This document shows positions 35,101 through 44,571 of a DNA stretch of 64,000 nucleotides, in pieces. The notes under the pieces are model-generated. The model was given only the letters and a program-made list of their open reading frames with translations. It was not told where the DNA came from and searched no databases. Position 1 is the stretch's first letter. Every line of letters begins with the position of its first letter. The position numbers and the translations under genes are program-made. Source of the stretch: Toxotes chatareus (taxonomy: Eukaryota > Chordata > Actinopteri > Toxotidae); the NCBI GenBank assembly GCA_016801885.1, contig CM028887.1, forward strand, positions 24,041,115 to 24,105,114, given 5' to 3'.

Positions 35101-37748
35101 AAGTATGTTTTGCTGGCTTAGTAAACAACCAGTCTCATACTGTACGGTGTTAAATATTTTATGGGTTTGTCTGTGGCTGTAAGGAAGGAAGGAAATACAC
35201 TGTGAATAAATAGTAGTAAAAAGCTATAAAGACAGTAAATGCTTTGCCGGTGTTCCCTGCAATGATAAGGTAAAATGAAAGTTTAATCATCTGTTGTGGG
35301 AAAATTTGATCATTACAACAAAGGACAATAACAAGGATATATACAAGAAACAAAACACAAGATATGCAGAAGAAAGTCAAATTATACATGTGTCAGATAA
35401 AACCACAATTACATATGAAAAAGAATGCAACAACCTAAAGTAAATATACGTGATTTTGGCATTGAGCTTTAAAGAAAACGAGGAACACATATGCGGTTCC
35501 TCTTTCATGAGTTTGTTTATCACCTAATACATATGTAATCTCTTCCTCTCATTTCTGTCTGTCTCTATCTCCACTGCTGTTTTCATCCTCCTGCTCTGCA
35601 GAGGTGCTGAGCCCCTGTGAGCACGCAGCCCGGCTACAGAGGTCTGAGATCCTGGAGGAGTGTGAGCAGGGAAGAAACTCCTGCTACACCCTGCAGAGTG
35701 TTGAGAAGGTCATGAAGAAGGTCAGAACATTAACACAAAAACAGAGTTTACATTTGGACACTTTTCAGCAGATTGTAATATCTTGGCAACTACTGGAAGG
35801 ATTGCCGTCAAAGTTTGTACAGACATTCATGGACCCCAGAGGATGAATTGTAGAGACTACAGTGAACCCACCCAACTTTTGTGCCATAGTTTTGAGTAAA
35901 ATGTGTTTTGGATTACAATAAAACTTGTTAGAGATGTTCGTGGAGATGGAGAGAGGTTCATTTTGTACAAACACTGTATGTAACTTTGGTGATCCAGTGA
36001 TTTTATCTCTAGCGCCATCATCAGGTTAAAGACGTAATACTTTGTTTTGACCAAATACCTGAAAAACTAATGTATTTCCCATCAGCCTCAGCATGTTAAC
36101 ACGCTAAACTACAATTGGCAAACATGAGAAACATTACTTGCAAGTTTCACTTGATACATATTCCTTATGATGTTTAGCGCTTAGCTCAAAGCCGAGCCTA
36201 AGTACAGCTTTGCAGAGCCGTTACCATGGCAACAGATTGCAGATCATTTTTTACTGTCTGTGAGTCATAAAATAATCATAACAGAGTAGCTGCGTCTACA
36301 GTAGGTCTCTGTTTAAAGCTGCAATTCTAGTACCAGAGCTTCTTTCTTACTCCATCCTTACTTAAAGCAGTGATTATACTGTTACTGTAACTATAACTGT
36401 AACAGCCTAATTTTCGTTGATTATTTCTGTTTCCTTTGATTGAAAGTTTTCTTGTGCTGCCATTTCAGAACTGTCTATAAAATTGTGTAAATTAAAAGGT
36501 GAAACACAGATTGGTCATTTTAAATGTCTTCCTGCATGATGCATTAAAATATATTTCACTTCATAGCACTGCTCTTACATTATGCTCATTTAACCCATAT
36601 TCCATCTTCCTCCTCATCCTACAGGGGATCCACTGCGTGCTGCCACTGGGCCTGGACTGTGTGCGTCGGCTGCACCGGGCCGAGATCTTCCCTATCATCA
36701 TCTTCATCGGCCAGTCTGCACGGAGCGCAAGGAAACTGAAGTAAACCCTTCTTTCTTCTTCGTCACTGCTAGAATCTGATGTCACATTCAGATAAACACC
36801 AAAAAGCACTCACACGTAGGAATGTGCGCAGTGGAAACGATTACCTGACTGATATCTGTCGTAGTTTCAACAGATGAGTGTTGTCCTTAAATTGACATTA
36901 GCTTTCCAGTTAGAAGTCCCAAAACAGATACTAACACACAGGTAGGCGTCAACCTCTGTAAAAAGGGAAAGTACAGATCATACACACAAACATTAAGACA
37001 GACATGTTCCTCGTTCATTCTTTAAAATGATTTACACTAAAGGTCCCTCTTCAATGGAGTAATCCACCATTGTATGCAGTGTTTACATGTGGTCAGTTTC
37101 TGATTAAGTAGTTATATTATCAAAAAATCAGTTGGATGACAATATAGAAAAACAGACTTGATTTCTTGTGACCACCTTGGATTAAGCAATATCATAAAAC
37201 AAGAAATAGAGTTTTCCAGTGAAGAAAAAAACAAACAAAAGTAATATCCTCCTGTACCTGCAGTGTGTTCCGGTCTCTTGATGCCACTGTCACCAGAAAA
37301 ACTGGTATTGCTGCCTCTTCTATGACGATTTCTCCCTGTACGACTGTTGACAATTCAAACTATGTCTAGAGTGAAACCTGTTCTCTTTCACTGAGAGGGA
37401 CTGACGTCCACACTTGAAGCTCAGCGTTGATGCTTTAGAGAACTGAATAATTTTATGTCAAATTCAATTGAAAACAGCAAATCAGATTAAAAATTGATCT
37501 TTCATTTAATTTATTTCCTTCATTCCTACATCACTTCCAGGTCAAAGCTGCAGCGCCACGGCCGAACAGAGGAGCAGCTGCTGGCATGTTCGAGGAGCGA
37601 GGAGCCGCTGCTGGACAAGCTGCCATGTCTGTATCACAGCCTGGCTCCAGACTCCTGGTGTGACCAGACTTCTCTGCTGACCAGCTTGCACACCATCATT
37701 TGGGAGGAGCAGAAGAAGATCGTCTGGGTGGAGCCTGATCTGTGGTGA
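23137..37748 (+). CDS. card14: Caspase recruitment domain protein 14 (CARMA2), complete
   Basis: Twenty coding exons: 23137-23353, 23817-23954, 24042-24367, 26867-27025, 27172-27291, 27485-27610, 28709-28858, 28964-29086, 29536-29636, 30246-30301, 30519-30579, 31217-31433, 31518-31644, 34001-34241, 34352-34415, 34528-34627, 34744-34908, 35602-35720, 36625-36740, 37541-37748. They total 2,934 nt with phases matching throughout, giving 977 residues (human 1,004). Domains by residue: CARD about 8-115, hinge about 116-130, coiled coil about 130-410, serine-rich linker about 410-535, PDZ about 537-638, SH3 about 641-740, guanylate-kinase-like about 778-970. Known: CARMA scaffolds open on signalling and nucleate BCL10-MALT1 filaments to activate NF-kB; CARD14 acts mainly in epithelia and activating human variants cause psoriasis. 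The domain order and C-terminus (PCLYHSLAPDSWCDQTSLL, then EEQKKIVWVEP) distinguish it from CARD11 and CARD10 by recall. The start ATG follows an A/G-rich context and gives a CARD of normal length. Confidence 0.94.
23955..24041 (+). other. card14: Phase-1 card14 intron splitting the hinge glycine
   Basis: The 87-nt intron begins after coding base 355, the first base of the Gly119 codon (G|GT). In human CARD14, c.349 is likewise the last base of an exon and the first base of the Gly117 codon, altered in familial psoriasis (p.Gly117Ser and c.349+5 changes). The fish donor GTCAG keeps G at +5. Confidence 0.7.
24368..26866 (+). other. card14: card14 intron (2.5 kb) holding an old repeat
   Basis: Intron between the first coiled-coil exon and the exon starting VYQVQTELQ. 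No extra coding exon is seen. Most of its 3' half is the dispersed repeat annotated at about 25,480-26,640. Confidence 0.65.
25480..26640. mobile_element. Degenerate teleost dispersed repeat in card14 intron
   Basis: It starts with a motif seen widely in fish genomes (TTTATTTATATAACACTTAT followed by AAGTGCTTCACAAGGATAAA). It continues with repeat-like text on the themes ...AATCAAAGAAGACACCTAGG... and ...TTTAACTGAAGAAAGTTTGT.... No intact ORF is present on either strand. The call rests on recalled wording of common teleost repeats; class and exact ends are uncertain. Confidence 0.45.
27611..28708 (+). other. card14: card14 intron, no recognisable content
   Basis: 1.1 kb between exons ending ELQAERDQ and starting AYLSRDEAQ. 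Only short ORFs and no recognised repeat. Confidence 0.6.
29637..30245 (+). other. card14: card14 intron, no recognisable content
   Basis: About 600 nt with a GTGTGT donor and a CTTGCAG acceptor. Nothing else was recognised. Confidence 0.6.
30580..31216 (+). other. card14: card14 intron before the PDZ exon
   Basis: Begins with a GTGAGG donor that interrupts ...DGSTSDW and ends in CACCAG. It carries the 17-bp inverted repeat at 30,713-30,774. The open frame that appears to start at 31,143 is intron sequence running into the PDZ exon. Confidence 0.7.
30713..30774. repeat. 17-bp perfect inverted repeat with 28-nt loop
   Basis: Left arm TAAAGGTGGGTATGTTG (30,713-30,729) and exact reverse complement CAACATACCCACCTTTA (30,758-30,774). 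A second overlapping perfect hairpin, TATGTTGT-GAT-ACAACATA (30,723-30,741), competes with it. It lies inside a card14 intron and could be a decayed inverted-repeat element. Confidence 0.85.
31645..34000 (+). other. card14: card14 intron between PDZ and SH3 exons (2.4 kb)
   Basis: No exon was recognised. There is an A14-15 run at about 33,208-33,222 and repeat-like AT-rich text near 32,650-32,720. A stretch beginning TTAAAGGAATAGTCC (33,739) resembles the start of common teleost repeats. Confidence 0.5.
34909..35601 (+). other. card14: card14 intron, no recognisable content
   Basis: About 690 nt of AT-rich sequence after a GTAATA donor, ending in CTCTGCAG. Nothing further was recognised. Confidence 0.55.
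35765..36245 (+). mobile_element. Percomorph-type dispersed repeat in card14 intron
   Basis: A nearly complete copy of a repeat I recall from many acanthomorph genomes. Landmarks in order: GATTGTAATATCTTGGCAAC, GACATTCATGGACCCCAGAG, GATGAATTGTAGAGAC, TAGCGCCATCATCAGGT, GACCAAATACCTG, CCCATCAGCCTCAGCATGTT, AACACGCTAAACTA, GCCTAAGTACAGC and CCATGGCAAC. About 90 nt of unrelated sequence interrupts it near 35,875-35,970. It has no coding capacity and is a useful lineage marker. Confidence 0.65.
36741..37540 (+). other. card14: Last card14 intron
   Basis: 800 nt between the exon ending SARSARKLK and the terminal exon. GTAAAC donor and ACTTCCAG acceptor. No other feature recognised. Confidence 0.6.
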
Positions 37749-37910
37749 AAGAGAGAATAGAAAAGAATCTTAGCATATGTAAAAATCTAAAAACTAAATC
37801 TAATACATTTATATGATAGACAAACTTTACAAGAGATATTTTTGTAAACATGAGTATGTATCTATGATACCTGAGTAACTGTGTAAATAAAGGACTTTCA
37901 TAATGTGATA
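37749..37910 (+). terminator. card14: card14 3' UTR and poly(A) signal
   Basis: AATAAA at 37,886-37,891, about 140 nt after the TGA, followed by a T/G-containing stretch. A short 3' UTR is the simplest reading. Confidence 0.6.
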
Positions 37911-39705
37911 TAGAAAGGAAAATACATTTAAAGACTCTCTGTATAATTAGTTGCCTCCCATTTTGAGGCGTGAGCTGTTTGCTGCAAACACAAACACTGA
38001 TAAAAACAAACTGTGATGACTTGTATGTACTGTATCTGTACAATATGTTGTAGATCATTTCCCACTATGAGGGATTTTATTTTAATATTCTGCATCTGTC
38101 TGAACTGTTTCCAGTGTTTCTTGGTATTTGAATTTTTAGATCACTTTTAACAGACAGGTCAGGAAACATCAGTCATGTCTATTCTTCTGCAAGATTTTAG
38201 AATGAAACTCAGCTGCAGAGCTGTCCTTTTTCTTCTTTAGTCTTTTGACTTAACTATCAGCTGTTAGGAAACATCATGATAAAATATCCCTCTGAATTTC
38301 TATGAATTGTGCTGTAAAATTCTGTAAAGAAGTTTTGCTTAATAGTTTTTGTCTCCAATGTGTCTCACTGTCCACATATGAAAAATGTAGCAATAGTTAA
38401 TGGTTAAGTTAAGTTTGAAGATCATCATTTTCATGTAGCATCATGTTGTATTTACTCCACTGTTTTTCCAGCTTATTTTACCCGCGTTTCTGTCAATGTG
38501 TAGACTAACTGTGGAAGGTCCCACAGGAGCTTAGAGGAATCAACTAATCTGTTGTTGTTAACTTACTGTAAATATATTTGTTTTATTTATTTTAAGTTAA
38601 TTACGGATTGGGGGGCATGGCTCAGGTGGAGGAGCAGGTCTGCTGATCTCTGGGTTCATGGTTTGATCCCCAGTCTCTTTGAACCCTGCCACTTGAGACG
38701 CACAGGCCAGTGCCGTCTTAGTGCTGCTCCCAAGCCCAGATAAATGGGAGGGATGTGTCTCAAATCTGGCATAAAATCCTGCCATGGATCATGATCTGCT
38801 GTAGCAACCCCAAACAGGAGAGGCCAGAAGCAGAGAAAGTTAATACTGCGTAAAAATAAACAGTTCATCTGAAAATGATGAGCTGTATAAAAGTACTGCT
38901 CTGAGTTCATTCAACTCAGCTTATTAGCAGACTTCCCAGCATGCATTGTTTGAGAGTTAACTCCCCCAGAGGTTCTTTGTTTTTGTAGTTTGTAAAGAAA
39001 AAAACATGGTTCAGACTAGCGATTGTCTTTAATGCATGTCGACATAAGTCATGGTTGTTTCCTCACATTAAGTTCCAACCATGATGACTTGTTAGTATTG
39101 ATTTTCCTCTCTCACACACATATTTTCATTTCTCTAAGACACTGGGAGCAGCTCTGCATGTTGTCTTAATAAAGACTGATTCAAGAGTGGCTCCAAACAG
39201 CAGCAGCCGCAGATGTAAGGATGCTGTTTCAAATAAAGAACTGACTCCAGTTCAGTTCATTTAACTCAGTTGGTTTTTACATTTTCACAACTCGTGAGAC
39301 AACTAATTAAACACGTTGTGTGCAGTTACTTCACATATTAAGGCAGCCAGGAAACTACAGTTTTTAAGACAAAGCAACTTAAAATGTTTTATATAATGTG
39401 TATTTGAAAACTAGAAAATGTGCAGTCAGGTTGAAAACAGCTACAAACTGGAGTGATTCAGTTTGGAAAAGAAGAGTTTTACAAATCTGGAAGTGTTTCA
39501 CTCTGGCAGAAGCTTTCAAAGGATTTATGTTTTTTGTATATTTTCAAGATGTCAGGTGGACAACAAAGTGAGAGTTTCTCTAAAGTCAGGTGCATGACCA
39601 AAAGACAAGACAGACAGAAATGAGATAGTCATTATTTTTATTATTAATATTAATATACAATTGCATTTCCAAATATTATATTTTAAGGGACAATCTGAAA
39701 AATAC
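37911..39705. other. Gene-free stretch after card14
   Basis: AT-rich DNA with a SINE at 38,607-38,840. There is an imperfect inverted pair near 39,048-39,091 (AGTCATGGTTG and CAACCATGATGACT). No ORF with family features. Confidence 0.5.
38607..38840 (+). mobile_element. tRNA-derived SINE, plus strand
   Basis: A-box-like TGGCTCAGGTGG (38,618-38,629) and B-box-like GGTTTGATCCC (38,660-38,670) mark a tRNA-derived head. The 3' part contains CTGCTCCCAAGCCCAGATAA, ATGGGAGGG, GATCATGATCTGCTGT and CAACCCCAAACAGGAG. These correspond to a tail shared by many teleost SINE/LINE copies (usual wording: ...CGGATAAATGGGAGGG... and ...GGCGACCCCGAACGGGAG...). The copy is diverged. Confidence 0.7.
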
Positions 39706-39730
39706 AGTGTGTGTGTGTGTGTGTGTGTGT
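39706..39730. repeat. (GT)n microsatellite
   Basis: About 12 GT units, just before the candidate small gene. It creates a spurious Cys-Val reading in one frame. Confidence 0.9.
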
Positions 39731-39859
39731 ACGTTTAAAAGATAACATATATTGTATGTGTTATCATTTAAATCATACTGTCCATCTGAATGTTCTAAGA
39801 CACAGATCTACTGTATGTGGGATCAAGCTGAGGATTCACAGCCCAAACTGGATGATAAA

Positions 39860-40546
39860 ATGTCTCCCCCCAAAAAACAGAGGGAACCAAAACAGAGAGA
39901 GAAAGGTAACTTGTGCCTTCACTGCTGAGATGTGAAAGATTTTTTATAAATATATCCTGTATCATGAAATGCTTTGACAGAACTTGTACAATTTGCTGAC
40001 CCTCACTGTGCATGTCATTTGTGTATTTAATCTGAAGTTTATGGACCAGTTACATGTGAGCAGGGAAAGAATGTGTTGTTTCCTGGAAAGGCCGTGGCCT
40101 CTAAGATCACTGTGCCTCGTACATCTTCATTTGAAGCCCACAGTCTGTCCACATATGAACACTCTGAACAACAGGATGTCCGGGAGTCAGATCAGGAGTC
40201 GTCCTCCAGAGCTCCTTCTTTCCACGGAAAAAAGGTGAAAAGACTGGAGCACAACCGCAGCACTCAGAAATCGGGTGACGATACGAAGCACTCTGAGACA
40301 AAGGGGGTCAGAGCACAAAGGGGTCAGAGAAAAAATGCAAGAGGTTCTGCAAAGTATGCTCGTTGGAATCACAGACTAGGAGCAGAGGTGAGGAGGCCCG
40401 AGAGATCCAACAGGCTTCAACATCAGCATCCCCACTCTACGTCCAAAAAGAGACATGGTGGGCAGAGACACAGCCTTACCTGGGGATCAAGAGAAAAAGA
40501 AATAAACAGGACATGTGTTCAGAGCCAACTAAGACCCTCAAAATGA
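39860..40546 (+). CDS. Possible two-exon gene for a small basic protein, unrecognised
   Basis: Candidate exons 39,860-39,905 (ATG in AAAATGT, donor G|GTAACT) and 40,038-40,546 (acceptor TCTGAAG, stop TGA). The phases match, giving 184 residues rich in K, R, S, H and Q and without hydrophobic segments. It begins MSPPKKQREPKQREK, and includes VPRTSSFEAHSLSTYEHSEQ and a basic tail. I do not recognise the family. An AATAAA at 40,565-40,570 directly follows. A second open frame (to TAA at 40,567-40,569) runs through the same exon from before 40,300, with a C-rich start (KCKRFCKVCS) and the segment ETWWAETQPYLGIKRKR. It is at least as protein-like, so a one-base frameshift or an alternative splice is possible. 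A chance ORF or pseudogene is also possible. Confidence 0.3.
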
Positions 40547-40564
40547 CAGCAGTACATAAAAGGA

Positions 40565-40570
40565 AATAAA
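40565..40570 (+). terminator. Poly(A) signal overlapping an ORF end
   Basis: AATAAA 19 nt after the TGA of the candidate gene. It overlaps the TAA that closes the alternative frame. Followed by CACACAGTTTTTTGGTG, a plausible GU/U-rich downstream element. Confidence 0.35.
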
Positions 40571-40855
40571 CACACAGTTTTTTGGTGATATGCATATTCC
40601 TCTTTCAAATAGCATATTTGATATGGTGAGTTTCTAATAACTTCAGTTATAACTTCAGTTATTTCCTGATGAAAGGTTTTGTTCTCAAAATGATAAATTC
40701 CACTTAGTAAAGATAGAGGCAGCTCCTCCAGGGCGCTCCTTCTTCTTCACTTTTCTCTCGGGACTATTTTCGTTAGTCCAGTATAGTGTTCTTATATTTG
40801 ACAATCATTTCCTGAAAATGTCTCAGGTGGAATCAATTTAGGATTTAATGAGGAG
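40571..40855. other. Gap before the CpG-rich segment
   Basis: No coding or repeat content recognised. Pyrimidine-rich CTCCTTCTTCTTCACTTTTC lies near 40,736-40,755. Confidence 0.4.
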
Positions 40856-41058
40856 AGTCAGCGGCGCGTGCGCAATAACGAATTAGTTTCTAGTGTCAAC
40901 GGCGTGGCGACGACAGGCAAGATAGAAATGTAATATTTGACATTTTGAGGGCGAAAACCCTACAGCACACCGCCTACAAACCTAGGTGAGGTTTGCTCGG
41001 TGACAATGGCTGACAGGCTGAAGCTCAAACAGGAGAATGAGGAGACAACGAGCAGCAG
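40856..41058 (+). promoter_or_regulatory. CpG-rich candidate promoter and first exon
   Basis: CpG density rises sharply over 40,860-41,100 (GGCGCGTGCGCAATAACG, CGGCGTGGCGACGACAGG), unlike the surrounding AT-rich DNA. An ATG at 41,006 opens an 18-codon frame (MADRLKLKQENEETTSSR). Its end coincides with a possible donor GTAACA at 41,059, and another donor GTGGGT lies at 41,066. Joining to the acceptor at 44,502 closes the frame after a few codons. The exon is therefore best read as a 5' UTR with a short upstream ORF. Confidence 0.45.
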
Positions 41059-41066
41059 GTAACAGG

Positions 41067-44000
41067 TGGGTTTTACCGCTCGCTTCACGGGGCTTGCTGT
41101 GCAAACTAGCTGGAAGTGTTCAAAGTGAATTTGTGGAAGGGATTAAAGAGTGTGAGTTTACCGAAAACCCCTTCAGTTTAACCCCCGCAACACTTTGTTG
41201 ACTTACTGCATGTAACCGTGTAAATGACAACCAAGAGGAGAGGTGGTGTGTGGAGGAATGTCGATATGCATCTTCCCTGACCTAAATCTGACCCAGCCTT
41301 ACACTGACTCTGCCAGTTCTCTCTGCTGACTAACCACTTTCAGAGAGAGAAACGGTTGCAGTCGGTAATTGAGGATCCAAACCTAATGATAAAACAAATG
41401 TCCCTAATTAACATAATAAGATTTTAGACTGTAATGCCAACGTTGGATAACAGATTTATTGAATCTTGATTTGTGTGAGACTGTATTCTCATTCAATGTG
41501 TAATCAATTATATAAACATACATTTTTTTTCATAGCCCCAAGCTTAAAGAAAATGAATTAATAAGTGTTAGGTTGCCTTTTTATGATGCGGTTAATCGAT
41601 CCTTCATCAAACATTGTGATCACAGTTTGGCAGTGTTTTATTTATACATGAGGATTATTATTCATCCGCAAGAGATTAATGCTAAATACATTAGTGACAT
41701 TTAACAGCCTTGTAAGTGTGCCTCATTGTAAAGTGGTACCACATGGAGGAAATAATTAATGCTTGGGTCTCAAAAAACCAAGAAGCCTTCTAATCAGTGG
41801 CAGTTCAGGCTTACTGGTTGGAAATGGGTAAAAGCCAAGGCCTTTGGCTGCCACAGGGGGGAGCCAGAGAGAAACGAATGTGCGGAATGGAGGGAGTGGT
41901 TTGGAGAGGAAAACATGGTTCCTACTGAGTGAGGGAAAAGCAGGGAGAGATGAGAAGGGACACTTTGATTTCTGACCACAAGCCCTGAGCACCACAGTCT
42001 TTCATCAGACTGTCATGCTGTTTCGTTGGCTGTTTCCCAGTTCTTGATTTTTACTGCCTGTGTGTACTGAGTAGCAGAAAACAAGGGTAATCAATGCCCC
42101 CCTACAACCATAACCCCGCCCCCCGCCTTTTTTTTTTTTTTTTAAATCTAGTGGCGATTATTGACTGGATCTGAAGGATTTTTTTAAGACTTCCACTGAA
42201 TCAATTTCCTCTCCTGGAAGACGTTTTTGGCTCCATCAGGGTCCAAAACCCCAGCCCTCCCTCCTGTTGCTGGGAAACCACTCCAGTGATTTGTGTGTTG
42301 TCAGAGTGCATTATAGACAGTGACATGGAAAGAGAGGGAGAGAGAGAGAGGGAGAAAACTTGGCTGGAGAGAAGGGGGAAAAAAGAGAGAGAGCTGGGGG
42401 TTCAAAAAAAAAATATTACATGAACATCTTCTCATCTACTCTGGCTCTGGCACTGTTTCTCTCACACACGCGTGCACTGCATACTGTTCTGTAGGGCTCG
42501 ATTAATATGCTTTGATTTCCCCGTCTATCCCCCGTCCCCCTCTCTCTTTTCTTTTTTGCTCTCTCTCTCTTCCTCCTTTGCTCACTCGCTCTCCGTTGGC
42601 ATTTTAACTGGGTTGAGTTTTAGCTTTTGGGATTAAAGGAATGAAGAATGTGTTTGGCAGCAAAACTGTTGGGGAGAATATTTGATGTTTAATTGATAGA
42701 GTTTGGATGTCAGAGCTGAGGGCTTGTTATTTGCAATTATCCTAAATCACAGTGTGTGTGTGCGTCTGTGTGCGCGTGTGTGTACGCGTGCATGAGTGTG
42801 TGTTTTTCTGGGTGTCTGTCTGTGTGAGCTTTACTGCCAGGAGTTGTGTCTGTGAGTAGTGTACGTGTGAACAGTTTCATACTACGGTCAGAAACGCCTT
42901 TCACTGCCAGATTCTTCTTCTCCTTGATGTGAGAGTTAAACTGTCACATTAATTAAAAACAATAGGGCCGTCATGAGCTCTGCTCACCAGTGCACGGGCT
43001 TGTAACTGTTCAAATTTTGAGAAGAAAGCTGTGATTCACAGATGACAATGTGATTCACAGTACATTTGAATGTAAGAATTTTACTGGGGCAGTATCATAA
43101 AAATGACCTTTGCCTCATGGTGTTTCTAATATTTTGTCCACTCCATTTATTACGATGAGGATGGACTGGATATTAGAAAAACATCTCAGAATAATACAGT
43201 ACACTTCAGTAGAAGCAGATATTTCAGCCTCAGAGTGACAGTGATAAAGTTGAATCAACACCTCTCTGAAACACATTCATCAAAAACTGAACACTGCAAA
43301 GTTAATGAACCTGCAGGTGTGTGTGGACAAAATAACACACACACAGTAAATATAGACTCCAACAGCACAATGTCAAATGATAAACAAACATTAATGCTTT
43401 GGGTTTTATTACATAATAATTAGCTCATAATCATTTTCCCGTTTTCTTTGGTCAGTCCATGACCACAGTCCAACCACACACGTCTTTTTGCTTATTAGAT
43501 TAGAGCTCTTTTCAGGACTGTGTGGTATGAGACATGTCCATGGCTGACACCCTTTTTACTGTGTAATTTTGACTTGTCACAGCAGAGAAAGCACAGGTGT
43601 TAACGGCGGCTCTGTTCGTTTCAAGTGCCCCTATAACCTTTGACAGTGTGACAGTAAGCAAGCGTGAATAATACCAGGACTCTGAGGCTGAAGCAGCTAA
43701 ATTAAATTCATCTCATTTATCATTTATTCCTGTGCTTTTTTCTACCATGAAAAGAGACTGTTGTGTGAAATGAAAGTACTAAATAGTGCCTTCATTAATT
43801 CCTACTAAGGAAAAAAAAAAAGGTGTGTCCATGGAATTTGCATTACTTTCTGCTAACAGTCCCACACATTTCATAGACAGTTTCGTTTGTTCGACACTAC
43901 ACCTGTCACTGACCACACAAATGATGATGAATCATAGTGTCTGGCATCTCAGTTTACTGCTCACTGTAGCACAAACTGTCGAGTGTCTTTTATATCTGGG

Positions 44001-44502
44001 GAAATGAATGTAAGTGTGTATGTGTCCTTGATTATTCTTTCTTGTTGGTATTGTAATTGCCAGTAAATACAGTTCACATCAACATTAAAGTCATAATTAC
44101 AACTGGGAAACTCAGATACAGCTCACTCTACACTTGATAATATGGAAGTGTGTGACATGGGCACTTTTCATCAGGCAAAGTCTGTCGTTCAACGTAATTA
44201 AACCCAAATTTAATGGATATAGAGTCAATACTGTCTTTCCCATCTCTACCACCCATCTCATGTCTCATGGACACAGCAAAAGCAGAGGCCTAATCAGTCA
44301 GAATGATGGAAAATGAAGTGAAGGGCATTTTAAGTTCAAGGTCACATATCGTCCTCATCCTTCAGCTTTCTTCACCATAGCTATGGTATATTCTTCTGTT
44401 TGTAATAATATTACATGTAATTTACTTACTCAGGAAAGTGTATATAGTGTTAAGTTACTTTTTAAAACTGAAATAGAAATACCTTCCTCTCTTCTTGCAG
44501 AG
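41067..44502. other. Non-coding stretch, likely intron
   Basis: No recognised exon. It contains a T17 run (about 42,127-42,144), a GA-rich patch (42,325-42,390), CT-rich sequence (42,530-42,580) and an imperfect GT array (42,752-42,800). A-runs occur near 43,808. Confidence 0.5.
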
Positions 44503-44571
44503 CGCTGACCCTGTGATGACCCTGCGATGGTGTGAAACATGTCACATAGGAGTGGCTGCAGACGCGTGCTT
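44503..44571 (+). other. Exon-like segment, possible 5' UTR exon
   Basis: A strong pyrimidine tract and acceptor (CTCTCTTCTTGCAG ending 44,502) and a perfect donor (GTGAGT at 44,572) bound 69 nt. All frames are short or closed, so if it is a real exon it is non-coding. It may belong to the transcript starting near 41.0 kb. Confidence 0.35.
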
